From Channa striata (lineage: Eukaryota; Chordata; Actinopteri; Anabantiformes; Channidae): a DNA stretch of 64,000 nucleotides. Each line of letters begins with the position of its first letter. Position 1 is the stretch's first letter. The notes beneath the pieces were generated by a model, which worked only from the letters and a program-made list of their open reading frames with translations, had not been told where the DNA came from and did no database searches. Positions 1-13,100 of the stretch are shown here, piece after piece. Position numbers and translations under genes: made by a program. The stretch is taken from the NCBI GenBank assembly GCA_033026295.1, contig CM065182.1, positions 19,714,215 to 19,778,214 on the forward strand, given 5' to 3'.

Positions 1-272
1 GACATGTCCTCATTGTGTGCTGTAGCCAAAAAATGTGCATCATGGATACTTGGGTATGTGGAGTTCTGCAATTAATTTCAAACTGCACAAAACCAATCAC
101 CTTTGTGTCATCACAAAGCAGCCCTTAATGCTGCTCTAATGCAAAGCTAACTACACCGTGTCACCATAGTGTTGCAGAAGTCACTTAGTTTGAAAAGGCA
201 TCCACAGCCCCACATGTTCAAGTTCGAGTGTTATCTTTCTCAGTTCAGCAGACAGAAGCACCAACTTGCACA

Positions 273-445
273 TCACTCCACAGGGCTGCTGGTGTTGTTG
301 GCCTTGACCCCTGCCCTACTAATGTGCAGCCAGGGTAGCTTGGCGCAATTCTTAAAGAGCTGTTCGATGGCGATGTGACGCACATGCAGCTCTGAAGCCA
401 AAGAGTCTTTCTCCTGCACGGCAACAGTCAGCTCCTCAAAGACTT
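273..445 (-). CDS. c21orf91: c21orf91 last coding exon with conserved C-terminal helix
   Basis: This exon encodes VFEELTVAVQEKDSLASELH and then HIAIEQLFKNCAKLPWL up to the TGA at 273-275. It matches the predicted coiled or helical C-terminal segment shared by EURL proteins. The acceptor is TTTTCACAG just above 445. The preceding 63-nt exon (2500-2562) encodes the matching start of this segment, MSVDELHQLNAQLLVQIQ. Together they explain two short exons that do not stand out as ORFs. Confidence 0.88.
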
Positions 446-3400
446 CTGTGAAAAGACAAGCAGAAAATTGAAATCAGCTGTTTTACTAACACAAAGAGCT
501 GCATTGTTACTAGAAAGGCCTGTCTACTTTCTTGGCTAGGTACTAAAGTCAAAGAACCTTCTCATTGCAACGTTCATTTCCGCAGCATGACAAAAGTCCC
601 TCGGAGATTAAAGAAAATAGTCTGCCAATGTCCCAACTCTAATCCTGAAACACACTCCTTACTAACTGTATTCTTATTCAAATGATCATTTGACCTAAAA
701 TCTATAAGGCAGGTACTGCTTTTTGTAGCAAGCCAAATAAACAACACACATGCCCAGCCTCAAGTGTAAATCATAAGCCACAAGAGGAAATCAGTCAGTA
801 AGATGATGTTAGAGTTGAATGTATTTTGGGTTGTTGCGCTGAAGCAACCATGCTGTGTTTGACAATTTAATGTAAAAAACCCAAAAAATAAACACTTATG
901 CCAACGCAATGGCTAAATGTGCTTGGGTTAATGAGCCAGGTAACTGATGATATAATTCTGTGGCCAAGAGTATGAGAGAATCACATAATCAAAACAAAAA
1001 GTTGAATTACCCCATTGTCATGTTTGCACGTTGTTTTTGAGATTTCCAGTTGTGTGAAAGAGGAAGTAGTGGGGAGTAGAAAAAATAGATATGGAAATGA
1101 AGGGGGTTAGTAGTAGTTAAGATCAGAATGGTAGAATAATTGTTTTACTGTGTGTATGTGATACACCAATCAAGCTCAGCATTATGACCACCTGTGCAAT
1201 TTAATGCAATAAAACAGTGACTTTCTCCTACTTTTAAAAAGATTGTAATTTCTTTTTAGGTTAAAATTGTCAGAAGGATGATAATTCTACATTACTGAGG
1301 TCAAAGTGGATAGCAGACTCATACTGGGGTGCATTATAAGTAGAGGTGGCCAAAATCTATAAAATGAATGAGAGGGCCATCACATTAGAATCAGCTCTTC
1401 TTATGATGAACTCCAGTATGACTCCATATAAGTGCAGAACGTGCAGTGCTACAAGGTCCCATCAGCTCTCATGTTTGTATTGAGTTCTAAAGCCACTTGT
1501 TGGCCCAGACAAAGGAAACACGAGCTGTTGCAGCCGTTGACCTTTGTCAGCACTAGTGCTTTGACATCGGCCTGATGTGTCATGGCCCTAAGGAAAACTT
1601 GTATATGGAAAAATAATGGATGAAACAAATGAGACAAAGGAAATCAAGGATAGTTAATAATAGATAAAAGTCTCTGCCAAATGACAAAATGTACAGAAAG
1701 AGCAGAGGATAGACAATCCAAAGACAAAAAAAAAAAAAAAAGATAACTTAAGTCAAGCACAGGACCCTAAAACATTTAACGTAAATGTGAAGCAGATCAT
1801 AAAACAGTGGGCAGTAATTTCCCTAAATGATTTAGGACATGCGTTCACCTCAGCTATTTGATGGTGTGGTGTGTCTAGGAGTTTACTGACCCAAAGACAA
1901 AACTTCTGGTGCCTCAGTTATGATGCTCAGAGCTTAGCCTATCACTGTGCATAGCAAACAATAGGCCTAACTGATGAAAAATGAAGTGAACAGACAGGCA
2001 GCGTATACACGAGAGAGAGCACTGCACCAGCCCAGTTTAACGCAGTTGGTCACACGGAAGGAGAAGATCTGTTAAATAGAGAGCCCTTACAGCGTTTTCC
2101 AGATTCTGTGACTGTGAGCTCAGAAACAGACTGCGTGTGCTGTTAGACGCCATTTATTTCATGTTTGGATGTACAGAAAGTTATACTAAACACACTTTTG
2201 CCAGATAAAAATATTTAAGATTGGATAATTTTCCAAAAGACATCAATAAAAGACATAAATAAAAACATGTAATTTATTTAATTGTTTGAGTTACCTTTAA
2301 TTTTTGGACTGTGAAAATCAGGTGATTTTATACAGAACAAACGTTCTAACAGAAAAAGAAAATTCTAAATGGTTCAGAACCTTTTAAGCACCACTGTATT
2401 TAAGATGAGAATTACCGACAGAACATGACAAACATTTTTCACTGTTGAACCTTATTAAGGAGGATGTATTTAATGAGAATGCAAGTAAATTTCACTTACT
2501 TTGAATCTGGACCAGCAGCTGGGCATTTAGCTGATGGAGCTCATCCACACTCATTTTAGTCACTACACACACGCGCACACACACACACACACAGAGGGAG
2601 AGAGAGATATACAAAAAACTGTTACAAGTTTATAAGACTATATGATGTCTAAACTGTATGAGGTCAGTGTGTTATTCAGCCATCAATTAGTATATTCATG
2701 AGGTAGAAGGATGGAAGTCACCTTCTGTTAGCTGTTCAACTCAAAATACTCTTGTTCATGACCTTTGGTAATAACTGTGCACCTGAATCTAAGCAATATC
2801 CATCATGGAGGAATGAGTTATTCCATTGAGTTGTTGCAGAAAAGCTCTGATGTGTTTATGAGCAGTATGCACTAGCTTACAAAACAACATAAAAACTAAA
2901 AACATAGTTGGACATTTTATGTTGAGCACTGACTTTCGGTTGATAATGAAAAGCTACATAGTGTAGAATTTTGCATACAATTATGCATACCTTTGAAATA
3001 CATGTCATATTTTATGTAAAAGTGCATAATAGGGACCTTTGGAGGGCTCCCTTACATCCCTGCTAAATTAGTCATAAGCAACTTTAGTAGTAACAAGAAA
3101 AGATAAAGCTAAGGACATACTGTATCTCAAGGTTTAAAGGGACATGAACATTTCTCTGCAGAGACCACAGCAATTAAGATGACAGACAGAACAAGTAAAA
3201 TGGTATCTTGTGGTCTTCTGTTACTGCTTCATCTGCTGCAGTTTAATATGCTCAGACATTTTTAGAAATGTCTGGGAAGCAGAGATCCAACAGTTCTAAC
3301 AGAGGGTAAGAGAGCAATAAAGAGAGGCTTGCATGCATTCAAAACTATATTTTCCCCAAATTTATCCTTGAAACACTTCAATTAAATAAAGATTAACGTA

Positions 3401-6400
3401 AAATCAAAGAAGCCGTAGTTAAAAACAATATAAAATTCTTAAAAATATAAAATTCTTACATTCATCTCGGCTGTGACCCTGATGTCTGTGCTGTGTCTGT
3501 CCTCCTCCTGACAACTGGTTCCGGCTGTGTAGTCCTGTCCTGTCATCCTTGGACCAAACGTCAGATTGTGGCTCTTGCAGCAACCCAAACTCCTCTGCTG
3601 TGTGGCATTCCAGCATCCCCATGGCATAATCAGGCAACCCTGTGCCTTTGGCTGTATCCCAGCGAGGCGTGTAGCGGGGCACCTGGGCATCTGACTGGGG
3701 TAAAAGCTTGTGGTCACTCTGCTGGCTGTAACAATGAAGCTTGGATCCCCGCCTACTGGAGCCATTGGAGGAGACAGAGTCTTTGTTCTGGGCATACTGA
3801 ATGATGCGGTTCAGTTTCTGGCTGAGGGCCAACTTCATGCCCTCATAGGCACTTCGGGAGACCTTGGAACGTGACAGCTTCTGATTGGCAATGAGGTGAC
3901 ATTTCTCAAAGCAGTCTCTGTGGCCACGTAGGGATTTTGAATGTAACAAGGTAGCAGAGGAGACACCTGCATTCACAAAGACAAGACGCTGAGAGCCACA
4001 AACTCAAATACAACTGAAGTTGTGAATACAAAACCAGTCTACTCAAGGACCCAGCATTCCTATTCTACAGCAAAAGTCACTAAAGATTGACAAGAAATTA
4101 AGCAGAGATATCATCAGTGCCAAAAAGAGTACTGACCCAATGAACCTGCTAAAGCAAATAAAAGTAAAATAGGAAAAAAAAAAATCACACTAAAACTGGC
4201 AGATTGACCTACTGTGATCTCTCTGTAAAAGCTGCTTAGTGTGCAGTGGATTATGCAGTAGAGCTTGAGAAGGCAGGAATAAGATATCAACCCAGTCTCG
4301 TTGCAAACACATAAAACATAGTTGGAAAAATAAAAAAGGAATGAAAGCAGTGTGATTTTAGAATATGAGATGCAATTTAAATTATAGCTTACAGTTTTAC
4401 ACAGGCCTATGGATTACAACATTAATATAATTTTAAAACGTATTCTCTTTGTCTTGTTCATGATTTGTAAACACATACACAATATCATACTTAATTAATA
4501 AATGAACAGAAATCTAAGAGTACAATAACATCAGTACAATGTCACATGAGGTCTAGATGTTTTTGTAAGCACCGATTTAGGGAAGGAAAATTGATGGATC
4601 CAGTTGCTACAGGTCATACTTTAACAACCGTAATATTTAGTGAACCCAAATAAAAATAATATTGTTGAAAATTGGGCAAGGAGATGGCATATGAGGCTAA
4701 AGGGAGAGCTGCACAGGCCTTGTTGACACAACAACCTACGTATGTCTCCAGACAATTGTACTGTATGTGTTCAAGTCTGAGGGGATAATATTTGCCCCTA
4801 TTATACATAGAAATTAAAAATCTTACTTAGGGAATTTCACTTTGCATGCATCTCCTAGCCTCTAACCAGCAGACTGATGAGCACAGGAAACAACAGTTCA
4901 AACCTGCATGGCCATAATAACACATACACACAAGTCATGTTTCACGCTAAAGGTTCTTCTTCAAATTTCACAAACAATCAAATGTCCGGGACTTGGGGCA
5001 AAAAGTTGTAATAGGTGATTTTTGTACAGTCAATAAATGACAATCTGTTGTGTACAGCTCCTAAAGAATACATCAATGCAATCATCAAACCTGACTTTGA
5101 CAGTTCTGACAATTCTTATTTTAGAGAATGAATTTAAGAGTTTTAATTCTGAAGTCTTATATGTGCATATATATGCATGAGTATACATTTGTATGGCTTT
5201 CTTTGTAAATTAAATTAATAATATGAGCAGGGTGAAAAGAAACTTGTGTGTAAATTGGTCACGAAAAGGGACAGAACACTGCTAAAGTTCACGTCCACAA
5301 GTTTTTAAGGTTAAAGCACTGGTGACAAGCAGTGCTTCCTCAAAGCCTCATCTGAGACTTCTCCAAGTCTCCATCTTTTCAAACATAGGATTTGTCTGGT
5401 GTTATTATTACTTTTTTAGAATTCCAAATTTAGAGTGGTATGCAGGTAAGTCTGGCCAATTTATGATTTTTAATATTTTAATAAAACAGGCAAAAGTGGT
5501 TTGGTTATGGTTAATGTCCTTGTAAGATGTCGGTTATGCAATTTCATTGTATATATGTTGACGTCTTGTATGTCTGAAGGACAGAATAGTCTAAGGGCAA
5601 GAGCAAACAGCCTAAACCTAATGCATTAATAGATCTTACTGTTTATGTCTTTGTGTATAGGAAGGTTTAAGACAATTGCTCAGCCATTTGTGTACATTGT
5701 GTATTCTTAGCTTTAATAAATTATGTTTTGATCAAGTGCCTCGAAATACAGACTTTGACAATGGATTAGTTTGTGAAGGAATGTAAAGGTATAGAAATCA
5801 TGTAAGATTACTGCATACTGAAATGCCAATGAATCTCCACATGCTTGACTAAAAACTGCAGGAGATTATTGCCTATCAAATAGCCATGTCATAATACGAT
5901 GAGTATCTGGACTACCACAAAAATACACTGCCTATCACTTGCCCAGCAGAAAATAATTATTGGCCCACAACCAGGGCAGTGCACCACCAGCCAAAGGCAC
6001 TCCAGCTAAGCAGCTTAGCACTAGTCTGTCATAGCAGCACAAATAAGTGCAGCCACACAAACAGACTATTCATTGGAGGTGAATCAGGCATTAAACACAA
6101 CAGCGCTCAGGACCAGTAAGCCTGTTTTCTGCTCTCTCGATAAACAGAAGTCAAGGTTAGTCCGTCCTTTAGTAAAACAGCTAACAAAAAGTGCAGACTT
6201 GTGTCTGATAGAGAAATGCAAAATGTGTAAACCAGGCATTAATCATAGTTTTCAGATGTTGCTCATTCATTCCAGAAAAAAAGACAAAAAAAAAAAAAAA
6301 AAAAACGTGTGTGTGTATTTTGGCTACCTCAGTCATTACATATAAAAAGAACTCTGCCTAAAGGGGGGACGTGTGTGCTAGGCAAGGACACTTGATCCTT

Positions 6401-7077
6401 GACACACTTCATGAGCTAATGAATGAGAACTGGTACAGGGGACAAGCGGGAAAGAGGTCAAACTTACTACAGCTCAGAAGAATGTGCCTCAGCAGTTGCA
6501 CAGAACAACCTGGACACCAATAAATGCTTTATGAACAAGAGTTAAAGATACAGTTTGTAAATTAAGTGTGAAACTTAAGCTAGTGCTAGCATGAAACAAA
6601 TGAGAAGAACCAGTCCTCTCTGCTCTGCCCAGGTCTCCAGCTGCCACTGCGTCTCTCCACATTCAGATAAGTGTTGGAGCATATATCTGTTAAAAACTAT
6701 TGCACACTTCAACTGTAACAACAAGTGAACATAGACCAGGTGTTGACTGCAGACCCTCAACGACAATACCAGCACACAACTACAGCTCCCATTATACACA
6801 GCAAGGACGCACACTTACTGGATTACTGGATTAAACTGATTACTTTTTTCAAGTATTGTACATACAATGAGTCAACCCTGTAGTGATAAGACTGCTAGTC
6901 AATTATACCTCCTATCTGCATTTGTTCTCCACTGTTGTATCCAACAGAGCAAAAAATTGACCATAAAACCAGTTTTTTCCGTAAAATTTTTGAACCATAA
7001 TTATTTTATAGATGTATCTTTTCAAAATTTGTAGATGGAAGACAGTAAAACAAAAAAACAACTCAAACCAATTTTTA

Positions 7078-7112
<35 letters not shown>

Positions 7113-10100
7113 CCCAAGACGCACAACAGCAAACATCAGCACTTTTACTGCCGTGTTACAGGCACCATTCAGGTTCAGGTGTATGAATAAACACTTATTT
7201 TCCGCTTTTGAAAATCTTTCTATGTAAATATCTTTTCTTTTTTCTCAGCCTGATGGGCGCTTATAGTCAGTGCAAACAAATAAGCGCCAGTTTTTATCTA
7301 GTGAACAAAATAACAGCAAACATCACATTTTACTTTTAAATTTTACAGGCACCATTCAGGTTCAGGTGTATGAATAAACACTTATGGTACAAAATCTTTC
7401 TATGTAAATATCTTATTTCTCAGCCTGGGTATTGTGTTATAGTCCGATATATTATATGTGACAAAATATATATTTCTTTTAAATTTTATATAAATTTATA
7501 TATATAGTCCAGAATTTACGGTATATATATATAAATCCCCACTGCACATAAATGATTACAGTAATAAATAAGATGGCCTCAGTAAGGTGGATAACTCAGT
7601 AGGTTCTGCTGTTCTCTAGAGCCTAACTGCATCCACTGTAAACTCTGATTAGCAGAGCTTACTTGAAAAAAGCATGCAAATCGATTGTCTTGAAAAAAAA
7701 CAAGTAAACTGAAAAAGGTTGCAAATGCTAATTAAATGTAGTACACTTACAGTTTAGTTTACTACAAAAACAGTATAAAGTACTTAAAAATGTACTTATT
7801 ATTTCAAGTATTTTAGTCAAAGTCATTTCAAGTAGAGTGTACTGTGTGCCTTTCAAATGACATACTTAACTAACAGAACATTCCCTTCAACTTTCAACAT
7901 CTGAGCTGCATTAACTTAACAGCCTGATTTAGTTGCTTTCACTATGAAAACTGAATGCTTAAAAAACAACTTCAAAGTAAGGATTACTTGTGTAACTAGA
8001 CTTTTAAATGACTTTCTACTTTGGTAACATCGTCTTCAATAATGGTTTGTTAACCTACACTACACCATAATGTTATGGTATTATACACTTTGATATTAAA
8101 GTGTCTCTCCCAGTGTTTCTAATCAAGAATGCTTCTTTTGTCAATTAGATGTAATTGTATAGTGCTCAAATCATACCCACCACAGTGTAAAATTTTCTTT
8201 GCACTTTATTTTTACTGCATTAAAACATGAAATATATTTTACATGCAGCTAATTCACTGTGACAGTGGTTTCAATGCTCAGGACGAAATGAATAGCGATT
8301 TGTGGTTTCAGTGCACGGAGAATAATCCTCCATCTGTAACAGTGCGCTAGGAAGAAAAAGTGTGGTTTGGTGTTCAGTGGTTTCAGTTCGCAGGAGGAAG
8401 AAAAATAAAGCAACTTGGTTTTAGTGCACAGAGGAAGATTAATAAAACTATGACTTTTCTGTTTTGTGTGATCAGCACTTTTACTGCCGTGTTAAGGCAC
8501 CATTCAGGTTCAGGTGTATGAATAAAGACTTATGGTACAAAATCTTTTGTTGAGCGCACTCCTGCGTAATTCGTGAAGAATAAGAGACGTCTTCTCCTTT
8601 GGCTATGGAACAAGCCGTTTATTTATAACAAGGACGTTTTTGTCGGCTCTGTACATTCGACATGTGTTATACCAGCCACACATACACGTGAACGCACTCT
8701 TTTACCGTAATGCCGGTAAAACAGCGCACAGAACATCCTCATGCCTACTGTGAACAATGAGTAGGAGCGCATACAACAGATATTATTTCTCAGCCTGGAT
8801 ATTGGCGGCTTATATTCCGATGCAAAACTTAGGTGCGCTCTATAGTCCAGAATTTACGGTAATTGTATAGTGCTCAAATCATACCCACCACAGTGTAAAA
8901 TTTTCTTTGCACTTTACTGCATTAACATGAAATATATTTTACATGCAGCAATTTACTTTCGAAAATGTAATCCTCCATCTGTACTTAGCAAATGTCAGCA
9001 GAGGATTTTCCAAGAGCAGAAAAAGATCAGTGGTCAATTCCACTGGATTTATAAATTGCAACAGGATGCTTTGAAACCATTAGTTACCTTCATAACCCTG
9101 TTAATACCTTCCTAAAACTTTTCAGATTAAGCACCTTTTTGTAAATTCATGCCTCCCACTTGTTAGGTAGTGTCATTACCTCATTTGTTGCGATGATTGC
9201 TTTAAGTTAGCTTCACTCAAAAACAATGAACCTTTTTTCAGCCTGCAATCACCTCTCGCTTCCAAAAACAAATAATGAGTGCTAATTTGTTGAAAACTGA
9301 GTAAAGTTAACAAAAAAAAAATCTACCTTAGGATTACTGTTGGATTTTACAGTAGTGACATAATTAAGCCTGTCTATATCCATCGAATTGGTGGAGAACT
9401 CACTAACAATGAATGAGCTGTTTATATGGGCAGGCTACAACAGGCCTTGTAGAACAACAACCACAATCAGCACTGACTGCATCATTCCAGCCTCTCGCTG
9501 TGGACATTTTCTGTGTTTTTTTTTTTTTTTATCCAAACCCATCTGATAATATTAACCGGCTTTGTATTGTATAAGAAGATGAAAGAATGGCACTGGGGAT
9601 TTGCCGACCACTTTTAGGAGAGGGTGCCAGAGCTGGCCCAAATACCAGTAAAGGAAACTGTCTGTGTGAGAGGCAGGAGGTTACAAGACTTTGTAGCTTC
9701 AGATTTCTCAGGTGTTTACACACCTCTACTGATGCCAGTTCAACAAACCTCTGCCTGCTTTGACTATTACTGAACTCATCAACCTGCTGGGGCCTACCGA
9801 GTTTGAACTTTTTTTGATGATCTGAATGCTAAGAAACACTAATAATAACAATAATCCTAATAAATGAGGGTGAGCTAAAACCTAACTGCACCAGTTGCTT
9901 TCTGTAAGTTTAATGTCAATCTAAACTTTATTCATGTTTTGACTGATATCATTATAAAAAGACAAAATGTAACTTAGTAGTCTTAATGAGTTTTACAAAT
10001 TTTACTAAAGAGCTACTTAGTGTTGACATGATGACAAGAAAACTGTTCAGCTCAGTGATCCCACGATGGTGGAATGAGCCGCCACAAGCTCAGCGACCTC

Positions 10101-13100
10101 ACTCCCATTATTTCAAAAACTGCTAAAAACAGAACTCAACTCTTCTTCCGCATCTTCCTATGCACTTAAAAAAAACCAACAACAACAACCTTCTTTTCTG
10201 CTCTTTCTTGCACTTACATCTCATGAAACGGAAACACTTTGTCTGATAGCACATTGCTTTGATGTTTTCTCCTTGACTGGATTTTCACTTGCCTTGTACC
10301 TCACTTGTAAGTCGCTTTGGATAAAAGCGCCTGCCAAATGAATAAATGTATATGTAAAATAGTAACTCAGATACAAATACAACCCTGAATATCTCAATGC
10401 TGATATTGAAACAATGCCACGACATAAAACTAAAACATGAGAAAAAGCAATAGATGACCTAATCCTGATAAAAAACTATATATATATATATATATATACA
10501 CCCACACACACACAAAGTACTGATTTTCACCAAGGTCCATATGTTTAAAAGTGTTTTAGGTAATTTAAGATTATGTGTAAAATCACTACTGCAGTAATCA
10601 GGTTGTTTTTACGTTTAATAAAGCTTTTGCATGGTCTGCAGTAATCTCTCCCCCACACTTGGGTGTATGTGATTTCTTTAACAGTTACACTTTTTATCTT
10701 ACTTTTTAAGTATAAATTAATCATTTATAATTTGGATAGAATTATATACTTATCGATGCCTGATTATCAGCAGCAATTTATTATACGTAACATTGTCAGT
10801 CTGAATGTTTGCATATACAGTTCTTGCCCCATCTGTGAGTTAGCTAAAAAGATCCAACCAATAAGAGGTTTGTCCTTAATGGCCTCACCAAAGTCTGAGG
10901 TGAAAAAAACACCCACACAAAATAAATCACACTTGTTTGACCTATATTTGTGGGAATGTGCATGAAGAATGGTGAAACTAGCTTTTAGTGTGGCTCCCTT
11001 GTTCTCTGTTGGACTGTGTTGATGCTCAAGGCAGTGTAACCATGGGCAAAAGAGACACAGTGAAATAAAACAAAATTTCTTAAAATAAAATGCAAATCTC
11101 TATTTGGTAGTTTCTGATAGAACCTGCACACACAGGCCAAAACAGTTTCCTCAGGAAACAACCACTTGGAGCCACAACAAAGGCTAAACTTCTTGAACAT
11201 TCATCCTGCTCTGATCTATGCTCAACTTTTTTGCCACAGTCAGTCATCAGAGCTACTTCTGCCCCTGGTTATACTAGGATCTGAATTCTTGGTGGTAAAC
11301 ACTGTAAACAGCTCACTTTTTTTAAATCTGGAAAATAGCAAACTACTTCATTAGTAGTGGATCTTTTTGGTCTACTACTGTCCAACTCCAACCATGAATG
11401 CAGTGCAGTGTGCAACAGCATCTAACATTAAAACAAAAGACAGGTTTAATGGGCCTGCCCTCTGGTACTGCTGAAGCTGCAGGGGAGCGTATTACATATC
11501 ACATATTTACGTATCACAAAATTAAAATGTTTAAAAAAAACGTTTTAAACGAGAACTTTACTCATATTTAAAGTCCTATGAAATTTAGTTTCCTTCTTAC
11601 GACTGCTACAGCCTTGGCTGATATTCATACTTTGTAAAAGAAGTCCTGATTTATAAACTAGAGGTTTGGAGTTTTAAAGAATGTACTTAGCAGGTCGGCT
11701 GATTTAATAAACAATGCACACTGTGTGTACATATATATGTACATCTGTGAGGACACTCACTGACATAATGAAATCCCTAGCCCATTTACCTAACCCTAAA
11801 AATCACAGCTGAATGCCTAACTCTAACCCTTATTCTAACCCTAACCCTAAAACCCAGCCTAGATCCTCAAAAATCTGTTTTTGAGGGTCAAAAATAGTGA
11901 AGACCAGCCAAAATGTCCTCACTTTACAAAAATGTCCCCAGTCTGTTAAAAAACAAGATTTGGTCCTCACTAATTAGTATTTAAAGGAACACACAGTTTT
12001 CCCCAACAATTAGTCATACATACATAAATAATATTAGTGCCATATTAACAAAATCACTCTTGCTTGATTCACAACCAGGGAAGAACTGGGCTTTGTAGAT
12101 CTTGTTTGGGGTGAAGACAGTTTTCCTAGGCAATTGTGGGAAAAAAAATCTTAATCTTAATTCTATGTAGTTTATGTATGAAGATGAAATACAGATGGTC
12201 TTTAAGTATGACACACTTGCCAAATTTGGCATCATGTTATACTGACCTTATGGTTTTAAAAAAACAAAAACAAAAACAAACAAACAAAAAAAAAAAAATC
12301 AATTCTCCATCTATGGCTTCTAATAAATATTTAAAACCAGCAGAGAGCAAGAAGGCAATGAATATTAAGCAGCAGCCAGTTGTCCACTCTTGTTTTTCTT
12401 GAGATATTGTGCATTCTTGAGATATTACAATATGGTTGAGGACAGAAAGGCAGGAAGGGTGTGTTTGTGTGAGCGGTGGGAGATGAAGACAGTTTCACTC
12501 ACTTCATAATTTTGCATCGTCTGTCTGCATGCGTGGTGATTAGACTTTTGTTTCCATCTTCAATAATGAAGGATGGCACAGGATGAACGAGTACTGTTGT
12601 GATTAAGTCTACATGAGCAGTCCGCAGGCACATGGCTTTTGCATTAGCTTATACTCAGCCATGCCTAAACTAGCCACATGCAGCTTGGCAAATGCCCCTC
12701 CCATGCATGAAATGCTCAGCTACATCAGAAAACACGTGTTTGTCTACAACCCCCACCTACCAAACTCCGTCCTCACCCAGACCCAACAGTTATATAACAA
12801 CCACTCTGTCGCCACAAGCAGACTACACCAAAACCGGAGAAACACACATTGGTATTACTGCAGTTTGAGAAATCTTGTCTGACACAACCAGTACCAAGGG
12901 TATATTCAACAATGAAAACCTCAGGTGAAAATCTTACGTAATTGGCAAAACAACTGACTACCTTTTTCCTACCTGGTCCTGGCTGAAACATTAAATGGAG
13001 CAAGCAAGACACCCACCCTGGGCCAGACCATGTTTTTGTGGAATGTCATCTCAGGTAAAAGGTGTGGTATCATTCAAATTTACTCAGAGGCCTATATGTC

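Noticed and set aside
11800..11860. CTAACCC runs as an interstitial telomere.
   Set aside because: The runs are short, degenerate and embedded in a repeat unit that also occurs at 25 kb.
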